Below are positions 54,939-64,000 of a stretch of DNA of 64,000 bases, in pieces. How positions within the stretch are numbered: position 1 is the stretch's first letter; the number at the start of each line of letters is the position of its first letter. Below the pieces are notes generated by a model that had not been told where the DNA came from, did not search any database, and saw only the letters and a program-made list of their open reading frames with translations. Origin of the DNA: Cystobasidiopsis lactophilus (lineage: Eukaryota; Basidiomycota; Agaricostilbomycetes; Agaricostilbales; Chionosphaeraceae); contig BCIO01000006.1 of the NCBI GenBank assembly GCA_001599975.1, positions 362,650 to 426,649 on the forward strand, given 5' to 3'. The position numbers and the translations under genes are program-made.

Positions 54939-56208
54939 ATGCGGCGGCGCTGGGGAGAGCCGCTGCTGCTCTCGGGAGTCCTGCTCGGGTTCCTGCCTCT
55001 CTTGGCTCGATCCACTTCTGTTCTTGTGAGTATTATTATGCTTTCAGGTTGATTGGGCACTGAAAGCATGCAGGTGCCTTTGTACTCGTACCCTCAAGGC
55101 GCTGTCTGGCAGCCCTTGGTTGCGGCTCTCAAGGCGAACCCTTCTTTGCTCTTCAACGTCGTCATCAACGTCGATAGTGAGCGCTCTCAGTCTTTTTGAG
55201 TAGATTTCAAAGCGCTGAGCGCTGCTTAAAGGCGGTCCTGGCGAAAAGTCCGATCCAACTTACGTCGCAGCCGTCAACAAATTGAGAGGGATCGGCAACC
55301 TAAAGCTCCTTGGCTACTCCAGAACTGCGTACGGAAATGTCCAGCGCCAAAGCGTCCTCCAAGACGAGTTCAAAAGCTGGGAAGAGTGGTACTCGCCGCT
55401 GGATGGCTTTTACTTGGACGAAGTCTCGCTAGGCGACTTCGAGGTCTACCAGTGGTACTATAACACCATCAAGGCTATGAAGGCGTCCTACTTCGTCGCT
55501 TTCAACGCTGGCACTCAAATCACCAACGCGTCCTACTTCGACATTGCCGACGTAATTGTTCAATTTGAGGGAACTTATGACCAATGGAAAGCACGAGATG
55601 GCGCGTGAGTCTGTGCAGATGACCCGATACCATGTCACTTATTCCAAAAGGCGGATAGCACTCTCCAGCAACCTGCCAAGACCGCGGTCCAGATTCACTC
55701 GCTCACCGAACCCGACGGCCTTCGATCTCTCCTGCCTCAAATCTCCAGTATGAGCAGTGCTTTTGTCACGGACGTTGTGCTGGCGGTAGAAGATGTCTAC
55801 AAAAGATTTGGGTCAACTTGGACTGCCTTTGTTGCAGATCTGGCCCAGACATCTTCGTGCGCCCGCTGCGTTCTAATGGCTACGTTCTGAACTGACATCC
55901 ATACATTAAGGCCTGGAGCTTCTACGGATGTGACAACCACGACGAGCGCCGTGCCTGCCCCTGCTTCTGCGCCATCCACAGCTCCTACCAATTCGGCACC
56001 CTGCTCTGTGTCTCCTGAGGCTCACAATGCTGTGGTTACCTCTTGTGCCGTGGCCTCGGTTTCGACGTACGGCTCTCATCAGGATACCGCGCCTGCGACA
56101 TCCTCTGGGTCGGACACCGCCGCCAAGTCGTCTTCAGCGCACTCCAGGTTTCCAGGGTGGTGGAAGTGTGTGTCCAGGCTTCGTCGTCTTTATCTCTTGA
56201 ATCTTTAA
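54939..56208 (+). CDS. Secreted spherulin-4 family protein with Ser/Thr-rich tail (copy 1)
   Basis: Spherulation-specific family 4 (spherulin-4) protein, a TIM-barrel-like fold related to glycoside-hydrolase-type domains; the activity in fungi is not settled. The start at 54939 gives MRRRWGEPLLLSGVLLGFLP, a signal peptide, spliced at about 55026 to VPLYSYPQGAVWQPLVAALK. Core blocks are LLFNVVINVDS, LKLLGYSRTAYGN, YSPLDGFYLDEVSLGDFEVY and VAFNAGTQITNASYFDIADV. IVQFEGTYDQWKARDGA and AVEDVYKRFGSTWTAFVADL follow. After an intron at about 55858-55912, a Ser/Thr/Pro/Ala-rich tail (TDVTTTTSAVPAPASAPSTA) continues to 56208. Copies 2 and 3 lack this tail. It may anchor the protein in the wall, but no clear GPI signal is seen. 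Confidence 0.85.
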
Positions 56209-56491
56209 AGCTGTCATCTATCCTTGCTTGCTCGAGCCGCCTTTTGCCCCACACCTGTCTGCACTTTGGAGATGCGCGGGCCTGACGCCCTCTCCCTTAC
56301 CGCGACTTCCTTTTGGCCCGCATCGACCATTTGAGAGGGCTGAAAGGCACTCTGAGTGAAGGATGGCGAATGAGAGGTGTGCATTAACATTTACTGTGCC
56401 ATGTCAATCGCCTTAATTGGTAATTCCGCTCGCCCAACGCCAGTACTGCCTCAGCAATCATTGTAGGGTCTCTCTCAGGTCCCGAGAAGAC

Positions 56492-57291
56492 ATGATAGCT
56501 GACACGACAAGGCAGCTACCACTGTACAGCTATCCAAAGACCGGAGAGGAATGGACACCTTTGCGGCTGGCCCTGAGGGACAACCCAGATCTACTCTTTT
56601 ATGTGATCATCAACGTCTACAGTTAGTACTATTAGACCTCACTTTGTCACTCGTCATGACAGAGCCACAGATGGGCCTTCGATTGCTGCCGATCCGCTCT
56701 ATGCTGCAGAGGTCAAGACACTTGTGGCTTACAGCAACGTCAAACTACTTGGATACACCGCGACAGGCTATGACAAGAAGTCTCGAGCGCACTGGCAGTC
56801 CGAGCTGTCCAACTGGATGTCTTGGTATCCCGTCCATGGCTTCTTCGTCGACGAGGTCGCCCTCGACAACTTTCCCTATTACGAAGCTTGTTGGAGCACT
56901 GTCAAGAGCATGAATAAGGACTATCACGTCGTCCTTAATCCTGGACGCGCTATAACCGACCGAGAGTATTTCAGGGTGGCCGACCAGATCATGGTCTTCG
57001 AGGGCTATCACTCCCAATGGGAGAAAGAGGGCCCTGTGTGAGTTGTTATTGATCTGCACAGTTTTAATTGTACTGACAACCTAACATAGAGATCTCTCGC
57101 CACGCAATCAGATCAGCGTGATCATCCATTCTCTGACCAATACCGGCGCTCTCCCAGCTCTCGTCTCCCAGCTCGCCGGGATCCGCAGTTTGTACATTAC
57201 TGATCTCAACTTGTTCCAAGAGGACGTGTACAAGAAGTTTGGGCAGACTTGGTCTGACTTGGTCGCTGCTCTCGCTCGGTCTTCCACATAG
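56492..57291 (+). CDS. Spherulin-4 family protein, apparently without signal peptide (copy 2)
   Basis: Paralog of copies 1 and 3. The first in-frame ATG (56492) gives MIADTTRQLPLYSYPKTGEE directly, with no hydrophobic leader. In copies 1 and 3 the leader is on a separate first exon, so here it may be lost or on an exon I cannot recognise. Core: LLFYVIINVYS, an intron at 56622-56671, then DGPSIAADPLYAAEVKTLVA, VKLLGYTATGYDKKSRAHWQ, YPVHGFFVDEVALDNFPYYE, HVVLNPGRAITDREYFRVAD and QIMVFEGYHSQWEKEGPV. After a second intron (57039-57089) IDLSPRNQISVIIHSLTN and ITDLNLFQEDVYKKFGQTWS follow. The stop is at 57291. It is paired with the convergent F-box gene at 57588-58716. Confidence 0.8.
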
Positions 57292-57587
57292 GGGTTGCAG
57301 TGGTAAGAATGGAGTTGCAAAGGGATGTGTTGAGGCACTCTTGTTTCGATGAACAGCCCAGTGACTCCTCGCTCGTCGAGATTCCAGGCTATCGGCCTCC
57401 CAAGGCCGCATTCGCCACCTGCCTCTATTTGCCACTGGACTAGAGGTCCACCCCATCGGGGAAAAGCCCCTCAAAAGGTATCCAGAGGGAAGGAGAATAT
57501 CCAAACGAAGTCCACCTGAGATAATGTGTCAGCATCCTGGGTGGTTCAGGTGAAGAAAAGGACTGACCCAATTTGTGCCACCAAAGC

Positions 57588-58716
57588 CTATGGCTGCTGA
57601 AGACCAAGTTGCGAGGCAGGCAGACCAAAGATGAGTTGGAGGCCAGGGCGATTGGACAGAAGAGCTTGGTGGTCCATCGAACGATCAGGGCGGACTAGCA
57701 TGGCGAACTGCAGCTGCCGAAGGTCCGGAAGACAAGAAGGGGCCTGTAGAGCCTGAATCCAATCGCGGTACAGGTATAACGGCTCGAGGTTGCCAAGCTC
57801 GCAGCTGACTCGGATTGAGTGCAGAGAGCCCGATAAAGCAGCGATGAACGAGGAAAACTCGCAGTCGTTGGAGACGCCGAGGTGTTCAATCTCCAATTGT
57901 CGCAGTGAGGTACAACAATGGAGGGTTTGGATGGCGCAATCGTCACAGATAGAGTTGATCTTGAGACTGGACAGAGACGGGCCAAGACTTTGGAGCACCG
58001 AGCTTTCAGGACAGTTCGCGAGCTCGAGCTGGCGAAGCGGCCGGGTGAAAACGAGCGACAGATTGTAGTCCTCGGCGAGCAAGCCGTCATCGCACTCTAC
58101 CAGGCGAAGCTTTTCGATAGTCGGATACTGGTAGATTTCCTCGAGTAAGTCGCTCAAGTCCAAATTCTCGAGGGTGAGGCTCTGCAAAGCCGGAGCTTGG
58201 GAAAGCAAGAACCTCAAAGATGCCGCGGAATTGGGAGGTGGGCATGTCTGCTCGATCGCGAGCGAGGCGAGGTGTGGGCTTGACAAAGTCTGCAAACTCC
58301 CACGCTCAAAGTTCAACGGTCAAACTTGCCACCAGATGAAAGCGCACCTCTGTGAAGGAATCCTCCCATTCGCCCCACTCGGTCAGCCTCAACCTTTCGA
58401 GGCGGTGGCAATGCTTCAAGAGGAAATAGCCGTCCACCCCCGTACGCAGCTCCTTGATCCAACCCGCATCGATCTCCTGGCCGACGATCCTCTTCTCTAT
58501 CAGGGACTGAGGACTGAGTATGCGTCGACGAGGATAGGGCGTGAGGTCGATAAAGCGGAATGTGCGAACCCTGACGGCGCGGAGCAGCGTTTTGCAAAGC
58601 AAAGGGCTGAGCTGGCGCCAGAGGAGTGCAGGATCACGGCCTTCGACGCATTCGATGATCATCTCGATGACCTCGACCGGCAGACGGAGCCCTTGAGGCG
58701 CGACCGACAACGCCAT
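57588..58716 (-). CDS. F-box/LRR-type protein (copy 1)
   Basis: Likely substrate adaptor of an SCF ubiquitin ligase. The start at 58716 reads MALSVAPQGLRLPVEVIEMI, an F-box-like helix pair (LPVEVIEMIIECVEGRDPAL, then LLCKTLLRAVRVRTFRFIDL). After GYFLLKHCHRLERLRLTEWG an intron (about 58267-58350) joins SFTE to TLSSPHLASLAIEQTC. Leucine-rich repeats follow: PALQSLTLENLDLSDLLEEI, PTIEKLRLVECDDGLL, RPLRQLELANCPESSVLQSL, SLSSLKINSICDD and SLRQLEIEHLGVS. It ends ASQLGLQQP at 57588. It is the close relative of the gene at 62602-63742, down to intron position and 5' flank. Confidence 0.8.
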
Positions 58717-59143
58717 GAGGCTTGAGAAGCTGCTGCTACAAACACAGCCAGAAGAGCGCGTTGCCGGGCAGCAGGGTGACTCCGAGCAGCGATTCGATGG
58801 TCTGGCAGACCCACTAGCTTCTGGAGAGTGTAACCAGAGCGCGCTTGGGGTCCTGCGCTTGACCAGGAGTGGCGGCCGGGAGCAAGAAGCGCACCTCTCT
58901 CCAAAATCATTTTGCTGCTCCGGTGCCGTACTGGTGCCGTCCTCATCAGACCTGCTGTGGGCTTTGTCAAATGCCTACAGGCTTGCGAAGGTCTTGCGTC
59001 AGAGGTTTAAAGCCAAGGGCCATGCACGATTGAGGCTTTGAGCGCTGCAGCGTCCAACACTGCTTCTTGCTCGTCTCGCTTGTTCCCTGACCTCCCCCTC
59101 CATCACGTTCAGCAATAAAAAGAGTCTACGCTTCTCTCCGAGC
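58717..59143. other. Divergent promoter region with homology to 63743-64000
   Basis: 427 nt between F-box copy 1 (minus) and the acyltransferase gene (plus). The part next to the F-box start is recognisably similar to the sequence upstream of F-box copy 2, sharing a GCTTGACCAGGAGTGGC block and a CGGGAGCAA block. It therefore belongs to the duplicated segment. Confidence 0.7.
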
Positions 59144-60672
59144 ATGTCCCCGGCCAGGCGGCAGCAATGGGCGGACGGTCTTCGAGGCTTGGCTGCACTT
59201 TGTGTTTCCCTGCACCATGGGACTGTGGCGTTCTACCTGGATGCGACCTTGTATCTCCGGGACAGCGACAACGGCGCAGTCCATTGGTATCAGTGGCCCA
59301 TCGTGCGAGCATTTCTCAATCCGAAGGTGGGTGCAAATCGCAGTTGCTTTTGCAAATCGTCACAGTGCTCCGTCCACAGTTCTGCGTTTCACTCTTCTTC
59401 GTCTTGTCGGGCTTCCTCTTGTCATACTCTCCCCTCTCTTGCCTCCTAACAGACGGGAGCCCCGAGGCCCTGCTCAAGCAAACGTCGTCAAGCGCCTTCA
59501 GAAGGGTCCTCCGACTAGTTCCCGCGGTGGCCGTGATCCAGCTCATCTCCCTTGCCATCCTCTGCTGTGGCGGCTATGATCTCGCCGCTAACTCTCAAGT
59601 GGGGACAGAATGGGTCCGGAGCTTGACGCCGACGATTGATCACTCAAACCCATGGCCCACCGTGCAAGCCGGATTGAAGTGCACAGTACGTGTGTTCCGT
59701 AGTCTGTTTCAACAGAACTCCATCTAATAGCGGTTTCGTGAACAGCTTGCCTTTCTGTCTGAGGGCAAATGCCACTTCCTCAACGGCAATCTGTGGACTA
59801 TCCCTTCGGAATGGCACGGCTCCGCCGTCGTCTTCCTTTGCCTCTTGAGCACCGCCTACTGCTCTTACCAAACCAGGCAGTTGGTCGCGCTCATTGTGAT
59901 GATCTACTTTGCCGTTACGGGCAACCACATCGGCATTCTTTTCCTGGAGGGGTTTCTTCTGGCGGGCTGGGCACTTTTGCAGCACACGCCACGGGCGACT
60001 ACGGCATCATTTTGCCCTCGACGTCTAAGCGTGCCCATTCTTCTGATCGGCGGCCTCTTCTTCGGCTCCTTTCCGTATGGCCGCCACACCGACGCAGCTT
60101 GGTCACAGGCACTCTTCAGCAGCCTTTGGTGGGCAGCCGCGTCCGACTACGATGTTCAATTTCTGTCTCACGGCATCGGGTGTGCGCTTTTGGTGTGCGC
60201 CTGTGTCATTTCTGGCCATTGCACCTCAACCTTCCTTCAGAGCTTCTTGACTTCTCGTCCACTTCTGTTCCTGGGTCGCATTGCCTATGGCCTTTACCTT
60301 ACCCATTCGGTTTTACTTCTCTCGCTCGGCATCCACTTCCACAACTTCCTCACCTCTGGCCTTGGCATCAGCTACTTCTGGGCGTGGGCCGCGCTCATGC
60401 CAGTATGGCTAGCTTGCGCTGTGCTCAGCGGATATCTCCTAACGCGTTTTGTGGACGAGCCGGCGATGCGAGCAGCTAGAGGCCTCGACGCATACTTCAA
60501 CACTCCGCCGCCAGCGCGAGCCCTCACCGCGCATTCCGACTCAAAGTCCATTGCCGGCCCCGCGCTTTCGGCGATGAGTCAAAAGCTGGAAGATGGCAAC
60601 GAGGTTCTGCTTTTGAAGAGAAAGGAGCATGGCGGATTGGATAGGGAGACACGAGCGTTGCTGCTGAAGTAG
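59144..60672 (+). CDS. Acyltransferase-3 family membrane protein (OafA/NolL-like)
   Basis: Polytopic enzyme that transfers acyl groups (often acetyl) to sugars or other metabolites. The start at 59144 opens MSPARRQQWADGLRGLAALC, with the family DGLRGLAALxVxxHH motif and its His. An intron (about 59325-59380) leads to FCVSLFFVLSGFLLSYSPLS and AFRRVLRLVPAVAVIQLISL. A second intron (59684-59744) leads to LAFLSEGKCHFLNGNLWTIP, with the conserved NxxLWTxxxEW-like block. About ten hydrophobic segments follow, including LLFLGRIAYGLYLTHSVLLL. The last helix is followed by FVDEPAMRAARGLDAYF and a hydrophilic tail, with the stop at 60672. It sits inside the duplicated spherulin/F-box region but is itself single-copy here. 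Confidence 0.88.
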
Positions 60673-61095
60673 CGCTGGGACCTAGTAGTAATTTTGCCTC
60701 CCACTCGCGCACTCAAATCCCTATGTGACAGGAAAGATAGCTTCGACTGCATTTGAAACCCTTTTGCAGCATGCACATACGAAACCAAGAGTGGCCGCGC
60801 GGCGAGATGGGTGGCAAACTCTCGCGTTTCGCGCCTTCTCTTAGTACTGTAAGCAATCTCGAGGATGTCTTGGGCCACTTCTTACCTTTTACAAGTGCCA
60901 GACGCTGCCTCGCTTCGTCTCGGGCCCTTCTCATTAAAGACGCGTCCTGATGCTTCAACATCTTCTGCCCGCACCTTGTTTTGATGCTTGCCCTGGCCCA
61001 GACCTTTTTTCCGTAAACCTCCAACAACCTTGCCTTTTTGCCATATGCCTTGACGCAGTGTAGACTGCTCTTGACACCAAACGACAACGGCAACC
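60673..61095. other. Intergenic region
   Basis: 423 nt upstream of spherulin-4 copy 3, presumably its promoter. No feature recognised. Confidence 0.5.
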
Positions 61096-62029
61096 ATGCT
61101 CCTTCAGGTCGCTCTATTGGGCTCGTTCCTCGCCGTGCTGGCTCAGGCCACTTCGATTGTTGTGCGCTTTTCTTGCTTCTCTTTTCTCACCTCTGCTCGA
61201 AATAATGAATGTGAATGTTACCCATAGGTTCCGTTGTACTCCTATCCAGAGAAAGGTGCTTGGGCGCCCCTCACCACGGCGATCAAGAGTTATCCCAAGC
61301 TTCCCTTTACTGTCATCATCAACCCAGACAGTGAGCGTCTCTGCTTGCTCAGAATGATGGACAGTCGTTTAAAAGGCATTTCCAAAGGCGGCCCGGGCGA
61401 ATCTGTGGACACCACTTATGCAGCTGCGTTAAGCGCGCTCAAGAAGGCGTCCAATGTTAAGGTGTTGGCCTATGTGCGGACGGGTTATGCGAAGAGGAAC
61501 TCCAGCGACGTTCTGGCCGACATCTCAACTTACAACTCTTGGCTGGCGCAATACCCCACTGATGGCGTCTTCTTCGACGAAACGCAAGACGGCTACTTCT
61601 CCTTGTACCAGTCCTACTCTAAAGCGGTCAAAGCCCTCAAGTGGAAGTCGGCCAAACCCACGATCTTCTTGAACCCGGGCAGCTTTTTGGCCGATGCTCG
61701 CTACTTCACCATCGCCGACCAGATCGTCCTCTTTGAATCCACCTACGCTGACTTCACTAAACAAAAGCCGTCCGTCGTTGATATTTTCTAGGACCTCTGC
61801 ACAAGCTCATTTGTTGTGGTCAACCAGGAAATTCACCAAGCCGACTCAGACTTGTGTGATGATTCATTCGTTACCGAACACAAAAGCCGCGACCGTCCAG
61901 TCGCTGGTGACCCAGCTGGCTTCAGTTGCTTCATTGTACATCACCGACCTTAACATCGCCAAGACGGACGTGTATCAAGGGTTTGGATCTACGTGGAAGA
62001 CGTTCGTGGCGGACGTGAGCAAAACCTAG
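61096..62029 (+). CDS. Secreted spherulin-4 family protein (copy 3)
   Basis: The start at 61096 gives a signal peptide (MLLQVALLGSFLAVLAQATS), spliced across 61168-61228 to VPLYSYPEKGAWAPLTTAIK. It continues PFTVIINPDS and, after an intron (about 61331-61388), GGPGESVDTTYAAALSALKK, VKVLAYVRTGYAKRNSSDVL, YPTDGVFFDETQDGYFSLYQ and IFLNPGSFLADARYFTIADQ. IVLFESTYADFTK follows, then an intron and MIHSLPNTKAATVQSLVTQL, LYITDLNIAKTDVYQGFGST. It ends VADVSKT at 62029. Acidic residues of the DE pair (FFDE) match FYLDE and FFVDE in copies 1 and 2, so the putative active-site surface is kept. It is paired with the convergent F-box copy 2. Confidence 0.88.
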
Positions 62030-62601
62030 TGCGCCCTTCTCTACTCCCGAGCCCAAATCGCACCAGTCCTTATTCTTCTTCTGCTCGAACAGTAAATCAA
62101 AATGACCCGCTGGTCTATCGTTCGGTTTTCGTAATGCAACATTTGTCGGATCTCGCGAGCGGTGGCGTTAAGACTTCTCTCATTTGGTGATGAGGCGCCA
62201 AGTCATCACTGAAAGGTCTACATTGAGTTGCGAGGTTTCTGTCCCGAATCCACAGTCTTTTGTAGTACTGGGTGAGCCGGTTGTTTCCCAAAGCTGGCAG
62301 TCCACACCAATGCAAAGACACGCTCCTTCGTTCCCCCTTCCACAAGCAAGTCCCCCAATGTCAAGCCCGCCACACCCTCTTCCCCTTGTAAACCTTTGTT
62401 GTAGATGCCATTGGTTGAGCTCGGGGCCAGTGACACGAACGGGATCGCTCCTGCTTTTGCTGAGTCGGCGGGGGGCTTGGAAGTCGAGCCGCCTGAGTTG
62501 CCTCCTCCTAGCCCATCTTTTTGAGTGAGAAATAGCGTAGCAGGGCTGAGACAGCGTGTCAAGTCCTGGTGTGTTCCAGCTCATCAAATGACTGACCTGG
62601 T
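62030..62601. other. Convergent intergenic region
   Basis: 572 nt between the stops of spherulin-4 copy 3 and F-box copy 2. It corresponds in position to 57292-57587 of the other module but is longer and only weakly similar by eye. No gene seen. Confidence 0.5.
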
Positions 62602-63742
62602 CTAAGCGTACACTGACTGGAGACCGAGCTCCGATGCAGGCAAAGAAAAGATGAGGTCGAGATCAGGGCGGGTAGGAAGAAGAGCTGGGTGTTTGGTCAA
62701 TCGGGGAAAATTGATTTCCTTGTCGAAGAAGTGCAGCTGCCGGAGGTTCGGAAGGCAGGTGTCGCTTCGCAAAGACAGGACCCAAGCACGGCAATGTTCT
62801 AGGTGATGTCGACCATAGTAAAACCTACTTCCCACGTGAATCGACTCGAGAGAGCCGGGCAAAGCGCCAATGAACGAGGAGAACTCGATATCGTCGTCGG
62901 AGCTGAGCCCTTTGATCTCTACCGTTCGCAGCGACACACAGAAAGGCAAGGACTCCTTGGCCTCTTCTAGGTAACACCAGCCAATTTTGAGGCTGAGTAG
63001 ACCCGGACCCAGACTTTGGATGATCGCCGTGCCCAAAGCAGCAGAATGGCGGATGAGGTGGAGGTGGCGAACCGGCCGAGCAAAGACGAGCCCGAGGTTT
63101 TGGATGAAAAGAGACGAGCCATCAATGGTGCAGTAGTTCAGGCGAAGGCATTCAATGGATGGATATTGGTGGGTGGCTTGCCAACGGTCATTCAAACCAA
63201 ATCTTGTGAGGGACAGGCTCTGCAAAGCTTGGGCTTGCGAAAGTAAGGGTTCCAAGGACGGTGAACGTTCATACCACCCTTCCACCGCGAGTGTAATGAG
63301 GACAGAGCTAGCCAAAGTCTGCAGGAATGCAACGTGAGAATCCACCAACGACTAGCACAAGGCGGCGCACCTCTGGGAATGTGGCATTTCCGCCCTCCGC
63401 CCACTCGGTCAGCTTCAACCTTTCGAGGCGGTGGCAATGTTCCAAAAGGAAATAGCCGTCGACCCCCGTGTGCAGCTCCTTGATCAATCCCGCGTCGACT
63501 TCCTGGCCGCAGCTTCTCTTCTCTATCAGTGTCTCGGGAGTGAGCATGGGCAGACTCCATTTGGTGACATCGATAAAGCGGAATGTGCGAGCCTTGATGG
63601 CGCGGAGCAGCGTTTTGCAGAGGAAGGGGTTGAGCTGGCGCCAAAGGAGGGCAGGATTACGGCCTTCTACGCATTCGATGACCATCTCGATGATCTCGAC
63701 CGGTAGACGGAACCCTTGAGGGGCGGACGACGACGATGACAT
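62602..63742 (-). CDS. F-box/LRR-type protein (copy 2)
   Basis: Close paralog of the gene at 57588-58716. The start at 63742 gives MSSSSSAPQGFRLPVEIIEM, followed by VIECVEGRNPALLWRQLNPF and LCKTLLRAIKARTFRFIDVT. GYFLLEHCHRLERLKLTEWA precedes an intron (about 63322-63373) that splices FPE to TLASSVLITLAVEGW. LRR-like segments are QALQSLSLTRFGLND, PSIECLRLNYCTIDGSSLFI, RPVRHLHLIRHSAALGTAII, GLLSLKIGWCYLEE and LRTVEIKGLSSDDDIEFSSF. It ends SELGLQSVYA at 62602. N-terminal F-box sequences of the two copies are nearly the same, while the LRR half has diverged more, as expected if recognition specificity is changing. Confidence 0.8.
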
Positions 63743-64000
63743 GACAGCTTGATGAGGCTTTGACAGCTGCTCTAGACCCGGAAAAGCGCAAGGCTGGGCT
63801 GCAGGGCGACTCTGAGGAGCGATTCGAAGGGTCTGGCAGGTGCACTACCTTCTGAAGAGTGCGACCAAAGCTGGCTCGCTGCCCTGTGCTTGACCAGGAG
63901 TGGCCGCCGGGAGCAACAAACCAAAAACTCGACCAAGCCTCCGAGTCCTTTTACTCATGTTGTGTTTCTGAGATATGAGATTGCAAGCTAGGGCTGATAA
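63743..64000. promoter_or_regulatory. Upstream flank of F-box copy 2, duplicated from/with 58717-59000
   Basis: Shares spaced identical blocks with the upstream flank of F-box copy 1, including GCTTGACCAGGAGTGGC. It is therefore the promoter part of the duplicated segment, continuing to the window edge. Confidence 0.65.

Noticed and set aside
1-64000. CRISPR arrays, rRNA, insertion sequences or complete transposons
   Set aside because: No regularly spaced repeats, no rRNA-like blocks and no transposase or reverse-transcriptase motifs were seen.

Overview
The window is nuclear DNA of a gene-dense fungus. Nearly every gene is broken by short GT-AG introns (about 30-130 nt), many with GTGCGT or GTGAGT donors and CTAAC/CTGAC branch sites. 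The gene set is fungal (TFIID subunit TAF5, Scd6, a Reg1-type PP1 regulator, NCS1 permease, C2H2 plus fungal-type transcription factor, spherulin-4 proteins). Intron density, moderately high GC and Ser-rich linkers suggest a basidiomycete, possibly a compact Pucciniomycotina-type genome; this assignment is tentative. I checked spliced reading frames by hand at most junctions. Outer coordinates are start codon to stop codon and include introns.

Left part (1-20.3 kb): two tandem DOMON/cytochrome b561 redox proteins (the first runs off the window), a two-domain ABC ATPase, an Scd6/LSM14 translation regulator, an APH/EcKL-type small-molecule kinase, two tandem secreted CAP/PR-1 proteins, a CLC chloride transporter, TAF5, and a poorly resolved arrestin-like gene.

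Middle (21.2-39.8 kb): a run of metabolic genes with its own regulator. It holds two 2-oxoglutarate/Fe(II) oxygenases flanking a threonine aldolase, a zinc-finger transcription factor, an M20 amidohydrolase, an NAD(P)-dependent reductase, an NCS1 permease, and a fused hydantoinase/DUF917 enzyme. Content and packing suggest a catabolic or specialised-metabolism cluster for an N-heterocycle or modified amino acid. This is an inference from gene neighbourhood.

Right part (39.8-64 kb): a gene-poor stretch, a Reg1-like glucose-signalling regulator, an unresolved many-exon membrane-protein-like gene, a GT92 glycosyltransferase, an intron-containing tRNA gene with Pol III signals but a strange anticodon loop, an AT-rich island, a secreted unknown protein, and a seven-TM receptor-like protein. 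The last 9 kb holds three spherulin-4 genes and two F-box/LRR genes. One convergent spherulin-4 + F-box pair is present twice, on either side of an acyltransferase-3 gene, and looks like a segmental duplication.
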